A stretch of 64,000 nucleotides of DNA from an uncultured Croceitalea sp. (GTDB lineage: Bacteria > Bacteroidota > Bacteroidia > Flavobacteriales > Flavobacteriaceae). How positions within the stretch are numbered: the first letter of the stretch is position 1; each line of letters begins with the position of its first letter. Below, piece after piece: positions 6,939 to 16,247 of the stretch. The translations under genes and the position numbers were made by a program. A model generated the notes under the pieces. The model saw nothing but the letters and a program-made list of their open reading frames with translations. It searched no databases and was not told the origin of the DNA. The stretch is from assembly GCA_947495075.1 (NCBI GenBank), contig CANLXH010000001.1, positions 1,736,001 through 1,800,000 of the forward strand, written 5' to 3'.

Positions 6939-9137
6939 ATGGAAGTACAGCAGTTCTATTACGATAATAAAATCGTAAAAAACTTCCTCTACGCAACCAT
7001 GTTTTGGGGAATTGTAGGGATGTCCGTCGGGCTCTTATTGGCCTTTATGTTTATGTTTCCAAACCTTACCGATGGTATTTCATGGTTGAGTTTTGGTCGT
7101 TTAAGACCACTTCATACCAATGCCGTCATTTTTGCATTCGTAGGTAATGCCATTTTTGCCGGAGTCTACTACTCTACTCAACGGCTATTAAAAGCTCGTA
7201 TGTTTAGTGATGTACTCAGCAAATTTAATTTCTGGGGTTGGCAAGCCATCATCGTTGCGGCGGCAATTACGCTTCCTTTGGGATATACCACCTCTAAAGA
7301 ATATGCCGAACTCGAATGGCCTATTGATATTGCCATTGCATTGGTTTGGGTAGCCTTTGGAGTAAACCTTATAGGAACCATTATCAAAAGAAGGCAACGA
7401 CATATGTATGTTGCTATTTGGTTCTATTTGGGCACTTTTGTTACGGTTGCGGTACTTCATATTTTCAATAGCTTAGAACTTCCTGTAAGTGCTTTGAAAA
7501 GTTACTCTGTCTACGCTGGGGTGCAAGATGCACTGGTACAATGGTGGTATGGTCATAATGCGGTGGCCTTCTTTTTAACCACCCCTTTTCTAGGCTTGAT
7601 GTACTACTTTGTTCCTAAAGCGGCGAACAGACCTGTCTATTCCTATAAATTATCTATTGTACACTTCTGGTCCTTGATATTCATCTACATATGGGCTGGA
7701 CCGCACCACTTGCTCTATTCTTCCCTGCCGGATTGGGCCCAGAATTTAGGAGTTGCCTTCTCTATAATGCTTATTGCGCCCTCCTGGGGTGGTATGATAA
7801 ACGGTCTGTTGACGCTCCGGGGTGCATGGGATAAAGTCCGAACAGATCCTGTTCTAAAATTTATGGTAGTTGCAATTACTGGATACGGTATGGCAACCTT
7901 TGAAGGGCCTATGTTATCCCTTAAAAATGTAAATGCCATTGCACACTTTAGCGATTGGATTATTGCCCACGTACATGTGGGTGCCTTAGCATGGAACGGT
8001 TTTCTGGCCTTTGGAATGATTTACTGGTTGGTACCTAGAATGTTTAAGACAAAACTAGCATCGAAAGGCCTTGCCAATTTCCATTTTTGGATTGGCACTT
8101 TGGGAATCATTCTATACGCTCTCCCCATGTATGTTGCAGGGTTCACCCAGGCTTTGATGTGGAAGGACTTCAATCCGGATGGGACTTTAGTCTACGGAAA
8201 CTTCTTAGAAACCGTAAGCGAAATCATGCCCATGTACTGGATGCGTGCTATAGGTGGTAGCATGTATATTATAGGTGCTTGTGTCATGGTGTATAATGTT
8301 GTGATAACTATAAGACAAGGTAACAAAGTGGAAGATGAATTAGCAGAAGCCGCCACTTTAACGAGGGTTTCTAAGAAGAGAACAGCTGGAGAGACCTATC
8401 ATACTTGGTTGGAGCGTAAACCTATTCAATTGACAATTTTAGCTACCGTAGCTATTTTAATTGGAGGTATAGTACAGATAATACCTACAATACTGGTGAA
8501 GTCAAATATTCCTACTATAACCAGCGTCAAACCGTATAGCCCTTTAGAACTTGAGGGTCGAGACCTTTACATACGTGAGGGATGTGTGGGCTGTCATTCA
8601 CAAATGGTACGCCCATTCAGGAGTGAAGTAGAACGTTATGGAGAATATTCTAAAGCTGGAGAATTTGTCTATGACCATCCATTCCTTTGGGGTAGTAAAC
8701 GTACGGGACCTGATTTGCTGAGAGTTGGCGGTAAATATTCCGATAACTGGCACTTGAACCATATGTACGACCCACAGAGTACTTCTTCGGGCTCAATAAT
8801 GCCTGCCTATCAATGGTTAGTTCGTAACGAACATGACCGTAACGGAATACAAGATAAAATGGAAGCTATGGTCGCGTTAGGTGTTCCATACACAAAAGAA
8901 GATATTGCAAATGCCATGGTCAACATGGATGCACAGGCAACGCAAATCGAAAAGAACCTGTATACAGACCCCGACTTTGCCAAAACTTACGAAGCGGACA
9001 AAAAATACGCTACTGAGAACGGTCAAGATTTTATTGAAATGAGGGATAGAGAAATCGTTTCTCTTATTGCTTATCTCCAGCGTTTAGGTACAGATATCAA
9101 AATAAAAGAAACAAACGAAACCATATCACAAAACTAA
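6939..9137 (+). CDS. ccoN: cbb3-type cytochrome c oxidase, fused subunits I and II (CcoN-CcoO)
   Basis: A 732-residue fusion. Residues 1 to about 480 form the polytopic CcoN part with the heme b and CuB histidines (RPLHTNAVIF, VQWWYGHNAVAFF, GPHHLLY, HVHVGALAWNG). A linker and one further membrane helix (about 490-515) lead to the CcoO part with heme c site C549-VG-C552-H553, followed by SQMVRPFRSE. The fused form is usual in Bacteroidetes. The enzyme reduces O2 with high affinity in the inner membrane and pumps protons. It is flanked by ccoS and ccoQ in one operon. Confidence 0.96.
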   Translation: MEVQQFYYDNKIVKNFLYATMFWGIVGMSVGLLLAFMFMFPNLTDGISWLSFGRLRPLHTNAVIFAFVGNAIFAGVYYSTQRLLKARMFSDVLSKFNFWGWQAIIVAAAITLPLGYTTSKEYAELEWPIDIAIALVWVAFGVNLIGTIIKRRQRHMYVAIWFYLGTFVTVAVLHIFNSLELPVSALKSYSVYAGVQDALVQWWYGHNAVAFFLTTPFLGLMYYFVPKAANRPVYSYKLSIVHFWSLIFIYIWAGPHHLLYSSLPDWAQNLGVAFSIMLIAPSWGGMINGLLTLRGAWDKVRTDPVLKFMVVAITGYGMATFEGPMLSLKNVNAIAHFSDWIIAHVHVGALAWNGFLAFGMIYWLVPRMFKTKLASKGLANFHFWIGTLGIILYALPMYVAGFTQALMWKDFNPDGTLVYGNFLETVSEIMPMYWMRAIGGSMYIIGACVMVYNVVITIRQGNKVEDELAEAATLTRVSKKRTAGETYHTWLERKPIQLTILATVAILIGGIVQIIPTILVKSNIPTITSVKPYSPLELEGRDLYIREGCVGCHSQMVRPFRSEVERYGEYSKAGEFVYDHPFLWGSKRTGPDLLRVGGKYSDNWHLNHMYDPQSTSSGSIMPAYQWLVRNEHDRNGIQDKMEAMVALGVPYTKEDIANAMVNMDAQATQIEKNLYTDPDFAKTYEADKKYATENGQDFIEMRDREIVSLIAYLQRLGTDIKIKETNETISQN

Positions 9138-9142
9138 AAGTC

Positions 9143-9334
9143 ATGCTAAAATTTGTAAAAGGGTATATGGAAAGCATAGAAGATGTAGCAACTTATCCTA
9201 TGATATCGCTACTTATTTTCTTCATCTTTTTTCTAATTCTGTTTTGGTGGGTATTTACAACATCAAAAGAGCATATTAAAGAAATGAGTGCAATGCCATT
9301 AGATAATGATAACCAACAAAACTTAGAGATATGA
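9143..9334 (+). CDS. ccoQ: cbb3 oxidase small subunit, CcoQ-like
   Basis: A 63-residue single-span membrane protein: a short amphipathic N-terminus (MLKFVKGYMESIEDVATYP), one long hydrophobic helix (about 22-42) and an acidic tail. Position between ccoNO and ccoP and size match CcoQ/FixQ, which stabilises the oxidase complex. Its stop overlaps the ccoP ATG (9331), indicating translational coupling. Confidence 0.75.
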   Translation: MLKFVKGYMESIEDVATYPMISLLIFFIFFLILFWWVFTTSKEHIKEMSAMPLDNDNQQNLEI

Positions 9335-10203
9335 AGAGTTCACTTTCATGGCTTAGAGTCTTAGTACTATTCTTTACCATTTTCGGATTGATGGAGTTTT
9401 TTATTGATTCAGGAGATAAGCCAGCCTTTATTGCCTACCCAATGGCACAGTTATTCTTAGTTTTTGTTTTATTTCTTCTAATAGCGATTGAATTAATACT
9501 AACTGCTATTGAAAATATAATATTTCAAGCATTAAATGAGGAGGCTAAAAAAAAATATTTGGCCTCCAAATCAGAATCAAGTGGATGGGCTTGGGGGAAA
9601 AAAACGTATCAAAAATTATTGGGTTCCAAACCTATTGAAGCTGAAAGCGAAATTATTTTAGACCACAATTATGATGGTATTAAAGAATTGGATAACAAAC
9701 TTCCACCTTGGTGGGTATATATGTTCTATGCAACCATTCTATTTGGTGTAATTTATCTATTTCGCTTCCATATCTATAACGATTACACACAAGATATGGA
9801 ATATGAACAACAAGTGGCAGCTGCACAATTAGAAATAAAAGAATACAAGAAAAATGCTAAAGATTTGGTCGATGTTACTACTGTAGAATTATTGACCGAT
9901 ATAGGAGATTTAAAGGCTGGTGAGAAAATTTTTATGTCAAACTGCGTAGCGTGCCATATGGCAGATGGGGGGGGCGGAATTGGTCCTAACCTTACCGATG
10001 AATATTGGATGTTAGGCAGCGGCATTAAAAATGTTTTTAATACTATATCTGAAGGCGGTAGAGATGGCAAAGGCATGGTTGCCTGGAAACAAATTTTAAA
10101 GCCAGCGGAAATGGCGCAAGTAGCCAGCTATATCCTTGTAGAAATCAATGGTAAAGAAGCGGCCGACCCAAAAGCAACCGAAGGAGAAGTTTGGGAGGAT
10201 TGA
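9331..10203 (+). CDS. ccoP: cbb3-type cytochrome c oxidase subunit III, mono-heme CcoP
   Basis: A 290-residue c-type cytochrome subunit. It has two N-terminal hydrophobic segments (about 7-25 and 30-52), a cytosolic stretch, a third helix at PPWWVYMFYATILFGVIYLF (about 129-148) and one periplasmic cytochrome c domain with C205-VA-C208-H209 followed by GGGIGPNLTDEYW. Only one heme motif is present, whereas proteobacterial CcoP has two. CcoP passes electrons from donor cytochromes to CcoO. It is coupled to ccoQ by a 4-bp overlap. Confidence 0.92.
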   Translation: MKSSLSWLRVLVLFFTIFGLMEFFIDSGDKPAFIAYPMAQLFLVFVLFLLIAIELILTAIENIIFQALNEEAKKKYLASKSESSGWAWGKKTYQKLLGSKPIEAESEIILDHNYDGIKELDNKLPPWWVYMFYATILFGVIYLFRFHIYNDYTQDMEYEQQVAAAQLEIKEYKKNAKDLVDVTTVELLTDIGDLKAGEKIFMSNCVACHMADGGGGIGPNLTDEYWMLGSGIKNVFNTISEGGRDGKGMVAWKQILKPAEMAQVASYILVEINGKEAADPKATEGEVWED

Positions 10204-10322
10204 AAATACGCCTAAAAAAATAGAAGAACAAGGCTCAGTTTCTATGATAGCCACAGACGCAGTAATAATTGTTCTCAACTAACTAGGAAAATTACTGGAA
10301 TAAGGATTAAGAAAGAGGTATA

Positions 10323-11741
10323 ATGGCACAAGACCAAGAAAATTTTAGAGATTCCATCGGAACCATTAATGAAGAGGGTAAGCGCGCTTGGGTATTTCCT
10401 AAAAAGCCCAGTGGTAAATTCTGGAAATATCGTAAATACGTAAGCTACTTTTTATTGGTTTTTTTGATTTCGGTTCCCTTTATCAAAATCGATGGCAATC
10501 AGTTTTTGATGTTCAATGTATTAGAACGTCGTTTCAATATTTTCGGGTTCCCCTTTTGGCCACAGGATTTTCACTTATTCGTGATTTCCATGATTATCGG
10601 GGTCATCTTTGTAGCCTTCTTTACCGTAGCTTTTGGCCGTATTTTCTGTGGATGGATGTGCCCCCAGACTATTTTTATGGAAATGATATTTAGGAGAATA
10701 GAGTTCTGGATAGACGGAGACCGCGGTGCACAAATACGTTTAAATCGGCAAAAATGGGATGCAGAAAAAATTAGAAAACGTATTACAAAATGGATGGCTT
10801 TTTTTATTATTTCCTTTTTAATCGCAAACGTGTTTTTAGCCTATCTGATAGGAAGTGATAGATTAATACAATATATAACTGATGGACCTTTACAACATAT
10901 AAGTACCTTAATGTCCTTGCTCATTTTTACTGCTGTATTCTATTTTATTTTTGCTTGGTTTAGAGAACAGGTTTGTATTATCGCTTGTCCATACGGACGC
11001 ATGCAAAGTGTACTTCTCGACAACAAATCGATTGTGGTTGCTTACGACCATATGCGTGGGGAAGGAGAAAATGGTCGAAAAAAATTTCGAAAAAATGAAG
11101 ATAGGGAAATCTTAGGTCATGGCGATTGTATAGATTGTTTTCAATGTGTAAATGTTTGCCCCACAGGAATTGACATCCGTAACGGCACTCAATTGGAATG
11201 TGTCAATTGCACTGCCTGTATTGACGAGTGCGATACCATTATGGAAAAGGTAAACCTCCCAAAAGGTTTGATTCGTTATGCAAGCGAAGACGAAATCACG
11301 AAAAAGGAGAAATTCAAATTTACACCACGCCTAAAAGGTTATACCGCAGTACTAACAATTTTGACGGGTGTTTTGGTAGGAATGTTGTTTTTAAGAAACG
11401 ATTTGGAGGCTAACATCCTTAGGCTTCCCGGGCAACTCTATGAACATAAAGAAGGGAATATCATCAGTAATGTTTACACCTATAAGTTGGTCAATAAAAC
11501 CACTAAAGATGTAAACGATGTAAGCTTTAAACTCCTCTCCCATAAAGGATTTGTAAAATTAGTAAGAAACCAAGATTTTAAAGTGCCTGCTCAAGATTTG
11601 GCGGAGGGGACTTTGTTTATTGAAATCGATAATTCGGCCATTGAAAGTGATAAAGAAAAAGTAAAAGTTGGCGTGTATAGCGGCGATAAATTAATCGAAA
11701 CAACTCGAACTGCATTTTTGGCACCGAGGAGTTATAACTAA
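10323..11741 (+). CDS. ccoG: cbb3 oxidase accessory ferredoxin-like protein CcoG
   Basis: A 472-residue membrane protein of the CcoG/RdxA/FixG family: several helices in the first 240 residues (including GWMCPQTIFMEMIFRRIE and ACPYGRMQ), then two 4Fe-4S sets C269-x2-C272-x2-C275-x3-C279 and C293-x2-C296-x2-C299-x3-C303, another helix, and an Ig-like C-terminal domain. In proteobacteria CcoG reduces Cu(II) for cbb3 assembly. It follows ccoP by 119 bp without a visible operator and is likely part of the same operon. Confidence 0.94.
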   Translation: MAQDQENFRDSIGTINEEGKRAWVFPKKPSGKFWKYRKYVSYFLLVFLISVPFIKIDGNQFLMFNVLERRFNIFGFPFWPQDFHLFVISMIIGVIFVAFFTVAFGRIFCGWMCPQTIFMEMIFRRIEFWIDGDRGAQIRLNRQKWDAEKIRKRITKWMAFFIISFLIANVFLAYLIGSDRLIQYITDGPLQHISTLMSLLIFTAVFYFIFAWFREQVCIIACPYGRMQSVLLDNKSIVVAYDHMRGEGENGRKKFRKNEDREILGHGDCIDCFQCVNVCPTGIDIRNGTQLECVNCTACIDECDTIMEKVNLPKGLIRYASEDEITKKEKFKFTPRLKGYTAVLTILTGVLVGMLFLRNDLEANILRLPGQLYEHKEGNIISNVYTYKLVNKTTKDVNDVSFKLLSHKGFVKLVRNQDFKVPAQDLAEGTLFIEIDNSAIESDKEKVKVGVYSGDKLIETTRTAFLAPRSYN

Positions 11742-11748
11742 TAGCATC

Positions 11749-12195
11749 ATGAAAATAAACTGGGGAACAGCAATTGTAATCGCATTTGTAACATTCATAA
11801 GTTTCATTCTAGTTTTTGTTGTGCTTATGAGTATGGACAATCGGGCCAATCATGATTTGGTTACCGAAGAATATTACAAGGCAGAATTGGAGTATCAAAA
11901 GGAAATCGATGCCGAAAACAATGCAAACGAAAATTCCGCCGTACTCAACATAAAGAAAACAAAACAAGGATTGCTCGTAGCGTTTCCTGAAAAGGTAGAT
12001 TTTCAGAAAGTGAAAGGAAAAATATCCCTATACAGGCCATCTAACAAACACTTGGACTTTGATTTAGAGTTAAATCTGTCCAATGCACATTTGCTCATAC
12101 CTGAGAAACGTTTGTTGGATGGTCGCTGGGATATTAAAGTGTTTTGGGAATATGAAGGAGAAACGTATTTGTATAAAGAGAGTATCACGTACTAA
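11749..12195 (+). CDS. ccoH: FixH/CcoH family protein
   Basis: A 148-residue protein with one N-terminal helix (about 6-29), then a conserved acidic NHDLVTEEYYKAELEYQKEID region and a beta-rich periplasmic domain (about 60-148). This is the FixH/CcoH pattern; the protein helps mature or stabilise cbb3 oxidase together with CcoI. It starts 7 bp after ccoG. Confidence 0.88.
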   Translation: MKINWGTAIVIAFVTFISFILVFVVLMSMDNRANHDLVTEEYYKAELEYQKEIDAENNANENSAVLNIKKTKQGLLVAFPEKVDFQKVKGKISLYRPSNKHLDFDLELNLSNAHLLIPEKRLLDGRWDIKVFWEYEGETYLYKESITY

Positions 12196-12282
12196 AAAAT
12201 AGAAACAAGAATCAAGGCAAATAGATTCCCGCCGGAGTTTATCTTGAGCAAAGACAAAGGGTGGGAATGAAACAAAATAAAC

Positions 12283-12984
12283 ATGTTACTATCAGCCATC
12301 ATACTAGGTCTAATGGGAAGTTTGCACTGTATTGGTATGTGCGGCCCCATTGCTTTTATGCTTCCGGTAGACAGAACGAATTCGTACAAGAAATTCGGGC
12401 AGGTATTTCTTTATCATTTTGGCAGGTTATTAGCCTACGGAATCATTGGCCTTGTTTTTGGTCTATTGGGCAAAGGGCTTTATGTCTTCGGAATGCAGCA
12501 AAAACTATCCATTGCCATTGGTATTTTGATGATTGTTTTAGTACTTGTTCCGTATAAAACCTTTAGCAAATACAAACTGTCTAAACCACTGTTCAAAATC
12601 ATTTCAGGCATAAAGAATCGGTTGGGGCAAGAACTAAAAAAGAAAAGGCCAGATACTTTCTTGACTATAGGATTCCTAAATGGATTCTTACCCTGCGGAC
12701 TAGTATATATGGCGCTATTTGGAGCGATTGCAATGGGCAATGCCGCTGAAGGAAGCTTATATATGATTCTCTTTGGGGTCGGTACAGTTCCGTTAATGAC
12801 CTCGGCCATTTATTTCAGTAGACTTTTAAAAGGAACTATACGCCAAAAAGTACAGAAATTGATTCCCGTTTTTGTGGTTCTTATTGGTGCTCTTTTTATA
12901 CTACGGGGTTTGGGTTTGGGTATCCCCTACCTTTCTCCAGAACCAGTTTTTGATGTAGCTTCCAGTGCTATAGAATGTCATTAG
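12283..12984 (+). CDS. TauE/UreH-like transmembrane protein of the cco cluster
   Basis: A 233-residue protein with about six hydrophobic segments. The first helix carries GSHCIGMCGPIAF-type sequence (C-x3-C, here HCIGMC at about 16-21) and a later helix has FLPCGLVY; both are typical of the UreH/cytochrome c biogenesis transmembrane family (sulfite exporter TauE/SafE-like). Members next to cco genes are thought to move copper or reducing power for oxidase assembly. It is 87 bp downstream of ccoH and in the same direction. Confidence 0.75.
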   Translation: MLLSAIILGLMGSLHCIGMCGPIAFMLPVDRTNSYKKFGQVFLYHFGRLLAYGIIGLVFGLLGKGLYVFGMQQKLSIAIGILMIVLVLVPYKTFSKYKLSKPLFKIISGIKNRLGQELKKKRPDTFLTIGFLNGFLPCGLVYMALFGAIAMGNAAEGSLYMILFGVGTVPLMTSAIYFSRLLKGTIRQKVQKLIPVFVVLIGALFILRGLGLGIPYLSPEPVFDVASSAIECH

Positions 12985-13005
12985 TAATCAAAAGATTATC
13001 ATATT

Positions 13006-13497
13006 ATGAAGCCCTTGCCCAATGATATCATTTTACGTCCCCGGTTTCAATTAGAAATCTCAGAAACCAAGGAAGAACTTTTGGAATCTTTTGAAAATGC
13101 ACAAGTTGAACCTTTTCTGGTCAAACGAATCGATGAGCATGTCTTTATCAAATTCAACGAAAAGAACAATCATTTTTGGTCTCCACAATTGCATCTTGAA
13201 ATTGATGAGATAGACAAAAAGAAAAGTAAAATCTATGGTGTTTTTGGTCCCAACCCTACCCTTTGGACTTTCTTTATGTTTCTACACTTCGGAGTCGCAA
13301 CGCTATTCATCATTTTAGGTATTTTGGCTTATTCGAGTGCCTCTTTAGACAAACCTTACGGATTGAAACTAGGTTTCATGGGGTTCTTAATAGTCACATG
13401 GTTTGTATTGTATTTCTTTGGGAGAGCCGGTAAGGAAAAAGGGAAGCCTCAAATGCAAGAATTGTATCGGTTTATGATGGACACGTTTACAAAATAA
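13006..13497 (+). CDS. two-helix membrane protein of unknown function
   Basis: A 163-residue protein with a soluble beta-rich N-terminal half (about 1-85, with FIKFNEKNNHFWSPQLHLEI) and two transmembrane helices (about 88-112 and 122-140) followed by a basic tail. I do not recognise a named family. It is the last gene of the cco group, 21 bp after the TauE-like gene, and meets nosY head-on with an 18-bp gap. A role linked to the oxidase is only inferred from position. Confidence 0.55.
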   Translation: MKPLPNDIILRPRFQLEISETKEELLESFENAQVEPFLVKRIDEHVFIKFNEKNNHFWSPQLHLEIDEIDKKKSKIYGVFGPNPTLWTFFMFLHFGVATLFIILGILAYSSASLDKPYGLKLGFMGFLIVTWFVLYFFGRAGKEKGKPQMQELYRFMMDTFTK

Positions 13498-13514
13498 GTT
13501 GGTTTCAAGTAGTA

Positions 13515-14297
13515 CTAAAAATCCTTTTTCTTTGATATAAAGACTAATCTCCAAATTGGAAGCACCGTCCATAATAGCAACATGAGCATTGATATAATCA
13601 ACCCTTGATTGGTTCCGAAGAATTGCTTGAATATGGCACCAGTATATCCTAAAAGTGCAGAAATATCGAGTTTTAAAAGAATAAGGGTACGCGATAAATC
13701 TATGGGGTTGAACATGGTCGCGGCCAAAGAAAAAGTGTCCAATGGATACTCCTTAAAAATAATGAGGGACATCAGAAACAGTCCATCGTAAATGACAGCG
13801 AGAAACAGCCAAAGTAAGACTGCGTAACCAAAACCTTTGATTTTATTTTCATTGGAAAGGGCAATATTAAAAGACAATGCCGTGAATATCATGGTCAAGA
13901 AAGCGCCTGTTACCAAAAGCAAGGCAAAATCAAAAATCGCGTCGCTTTTAAATAGTCCGTAAAGTAAAAATGGAATTCCCAGTCCTAAAACCAGGCTTAA
14001 CGTAAGAGAACCAGCAACCCCCAAATATTGCCCTAGAAATATCGAAGAACGTTTTATGGGTTGTGCTAACAGAAGCTCAATAAATTCTTTGGAGTTGTAA
14101 TAGTACATGACTCCAAAAATGGTTCCTATCAACGGCACCAAAACAATAATGATGTTCATTAAAGTGATTACTGCTTTTGATATATCGTTGTTTAAGAACA
14201 GCAGTACAAACCCCAGAATTAGGTAGAACAAAAAATATACATAGCTCCATCGGCTACGAATAAGGTCATAAAAACTATATTTTAGTATTTTAAACAT
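13515..14297 (-). CDS. nosY: ABC transporter permease NosY
   Basis: A 260-residue ABC-2 type permease with about six hydrophobic segments. The N-terminus (FKILKYSFYDLIRSRWSYVY) and the motif YYNSKEFIELLLAQPIKRSSIFLGQYLG are typical of NosY-like proteins. With NosF and NosD it forms the ABC system needed to build the copper centre of N2O reductase, perhaps by moving a sulfur species. It is the last gene of the nos operon and overlaps nosF by 8 bp. Confidence 0.9.
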   Translation of the reverse strand: MFKILKYSFYDLIRSRWSYVYFLFYLILGFVLLFLNNDISKAVITLMNIIIVLVPLIGTIFGVMYYYNSKEFIELLLAQPIKRSSIFLGQYLGVAGSLTLSLVLGLGIPFLLYGLFKSDAIFDFALLLVTGAFLTMIFTALSFNIALSNENKIKGFGYAVLLWLFLAVIYDGLFLMSLIIFKEYPLDTFSLAATMFNPIDLSRTLILLKLDISALLGYTGAIFKQFFGTNQGLIISMLMLLLWTVLPIWRLVFISKKKDF

Positions 14298-15000
14298 AGG
14301 TTGGTATGGTTGCTATCGCCGCTATGGCATGTTCCAAATCGGCTTGATTGGTCTTCGTTTTCAATTCTTCAATACTTCCTTTAAAATAGATTCTGCCCTC
14401 TAGCAGGTAAATGATTTCTTCAGCGACCTCAGCTACAAACTGCATAATATGTGATGTAATTAGAATCGTTTTTCCGTTTTCTTTTTCTTTCTGTATCAAC
14501 TCTTTAAGACTAATTAAAGAGGCAGGGTCGAGGCCCGTAGTAGGCTCATCTAAAACCAGCAAAGGGCAATCGAACATAAATGCCAAAACAAGGTTTACTT
14601 TCTGTTTGGTACCACCGGAAAGTGTAGAAAGCTTTTTGCCTAAAAACGGCTCTAGTTGAAACAGTTGGATTAATTTTTCTTCTTCGCTGTGCATTTGACG
14701 CAGGTCTTTTATCATACGGATTAGCTCTCGAACTTTTAAATTTCCTGGGAAGTTGGCTATCTGCGGTAAGTAGTTGATGTCCTTTCGGTATCTCCAATTT
14801 TTTTTGATGGACATTCCGGAAACAGCGATTGAACCTTTATTTGGAATTACCATCCCTAAGGTACTTTTTATCAAGGTTGTTTTTCCCGAGCCATTAGGAC
14901 CTAGTACCGCAAAAATTCCACCTTCATCAATATTCAAGTCAACTCCCTTAAGCACTTCATTCTTTCCAAATTTTTTATGTAGATTTTCAATTTGAATCAT
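14290..15000 (-). CDS. nosF: ABC transporter ATP-binding protein NosF
   Basis: A 236-residue ATPase with Walker A G34-PNGSGKTT-42, the signature LSGGTKQKV, Walker B LLVLDEPTTGLD and the H-loop ITSHI. It energises NosY and works with the periplasmic NosD in maturation of N2O reductase. Its start overlaps the nosD stop by 4 bp and its end overlaps nosY by 8 bp, so the three genes are translationally coupled. Confidence 0.92.
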   Translation of the reverse strand: MIQIENLHKKFGKNEVLKGVDLNIDEGGIFAVLGPNGSGKTTLIKSTLGMVIPNKGSIAVSGMSIKKNWRYRKDINYLPQIANFPGNLKVRELIRMIKDLRQMHSEEEKLIQLFQLEPFLGKKLSTLSGGTKQKVNLVLAFMFDCPLLVLDEPTTGLDPASLISLKELIQKEKENGKTILITSHIMQFVAEVAEEIIYLLEGRIYFKGSIEELKTKTNQADLEHAIAAIATIPTYV

Positions 15001-16235
15001 AGGGATTTTTTCATTAAAGGGTTGGCATCCAAAAGATTATCTGGCGTAAATACTGGTGATACTTTCTCCGAAAAATCAATGATATCCATAAATAGACTTC
15101 GTAACAAAACAATGGTCTCAGGAGTCTGATTTACAATATAAGAGAACAATTTCACTGGTCGATAGGGAACATCCCCTACCCCATTTTTATCCAAATCATA
15201 TCCAGTATAATCACTCCAATAATTCTGATTGAACACATTATCGTTTAGCTTGCCGTTGTACGAAATATCAAAGGAATTATAAAGAAAGTTATTCTTGGTA
15301 AATGTATTGGTATAACAAGCGCCAAGAACTTTTACCGCCCATCCATTCTTGATAAAATCATTGTTCTTGTATTCTATGCGATTAGAACCTTCAATGTTTA
15401 TTCCGATGGTATTTTCTTCAAATGTATTTCCACTGATTTCAGCATCGTTGATTTCTTTTAGAAGCATTCCGAAGGCAGCAGTGCCCCAATTTTTATGAAA
15501 CGTGTTTCCAATCATTTTAATCCGTTTTGAAAACATGACCGCCACTCCAGCACCATTATTTTCAAAAACATTATTCGTGTACACATCATCGTTTGAAAAC
15601 ATAAAATGCAGTCCGTACCTCAAGTTATTTGCGCTGGTATTGTTGTTGATGGTTACATGATCTGAAAATTCTAGATAAATACCATCACGAACACCTTGAA
15701 TAATATTCCGGTCTACCTCCACATTATGGGAATACCAGAGTTGGATACCGTTTCCTGAATTGTACTCATCTTGCGCATCTCCGATAATCTTGTTGTGATA
15801 TACTTTTCCGTTGTTCGATTTTTCCAAATAAATTCCAAAGAACAGCTTTTCGAGTACTACATTTTGAATAAGGTAGTTTTCACTTTTTACTACTCGAATC
15901 GCAGCGTAATCAGATGTATAGCTGGTGCCTACGTTAATGATAAACAATCCGTCGACGGTAACGTTGTCCGAAGCAATGCGAATGATTTCCCCTTTATCTT
16001 CCCCATCAATAACGGGAAAATCTTCTCCAAGCAAAGTCAAGGGTTTGTCTATTAGGATATTGAACTCTTTGTACGTTCCTTTTTTAATAAGAAGTGTATC
16101 AAAATCACTCGCCATTTTAATTCCTTCACGTACTGTTTTCACATTACAATCGGGACAAATAGTTATGGTTTTATCTTGTTGGGAAAAGCCAAAAATCACA
16201 TTAACTAGTGATAGAAAAAAGAGGAAATGTTTCAT
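14997..16235 (-). CDS. nosD: NosD, periplasmic right-handed beta-helix protein
   Basis: A 412-residue protein with a signal peptide (MKHFLFFLSLVNVIFGFSQQ) and repeated beta-helix turns from about 60 to 330 (NYLIQNVVLEKLFFGIYLE, HNVEVDRNI, NNNTSANNLRYGLHFMFSND, ENNGAGVAVMFSKRIKMIGN). Periplasmic copper-binding NosD proteins have this CASH-type repeat and are required for the CuZ centre of NosZ. It is followed directly by nosF and lies 12 bp behind the NosL-barrel fusion gene. Confidence 0.93.
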   Translation of the reverse strand: MKHFLFFLSLVNVIFGFSQQDKTITICPDCNVKTVREGIKMASDFDTLLIKKGTYKEFNILIDKPLTLLGEDFPVIDGEDKGEIIRIASDNVTVDGLFIINVGTSYTSDYAAIRVVKSENYLIQNVVLEKLFFGIYLEKSNNGKVYHNKIIGDAQDEYNSGNGIQLWYSHNVEVDRNIIQGVRDGIYLEFSDHVTINNNTSANNLRYGLHFMFSNDDVYTNNVFENNGAGVAVMFSKRIKMIGNTFHKNWGTAAFGMLLKEINDAEISGNTFEENTIGINIEGSNRIEYKNNDFIKNGWAVKVLGACYTNTFTKNNFLYNSFDISYNGKLNDNVFNQNYWSDYTGYDLDKNGVGDVPYRPVKLFSYIVNQTPETIVLLRSLFMDIIDFSEKVSPVFTPDNLLDANPLMKKSL

Positions 16236-16247
16236 TAAATACTCAAT

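Noticed and set aside
12261-12557. Plus-strand frame of 98 codons overlapping the TauE/UreH-like gene
   Set aside because: It overlaps the start of a clear membrane protein gene in another frame and has no motif.
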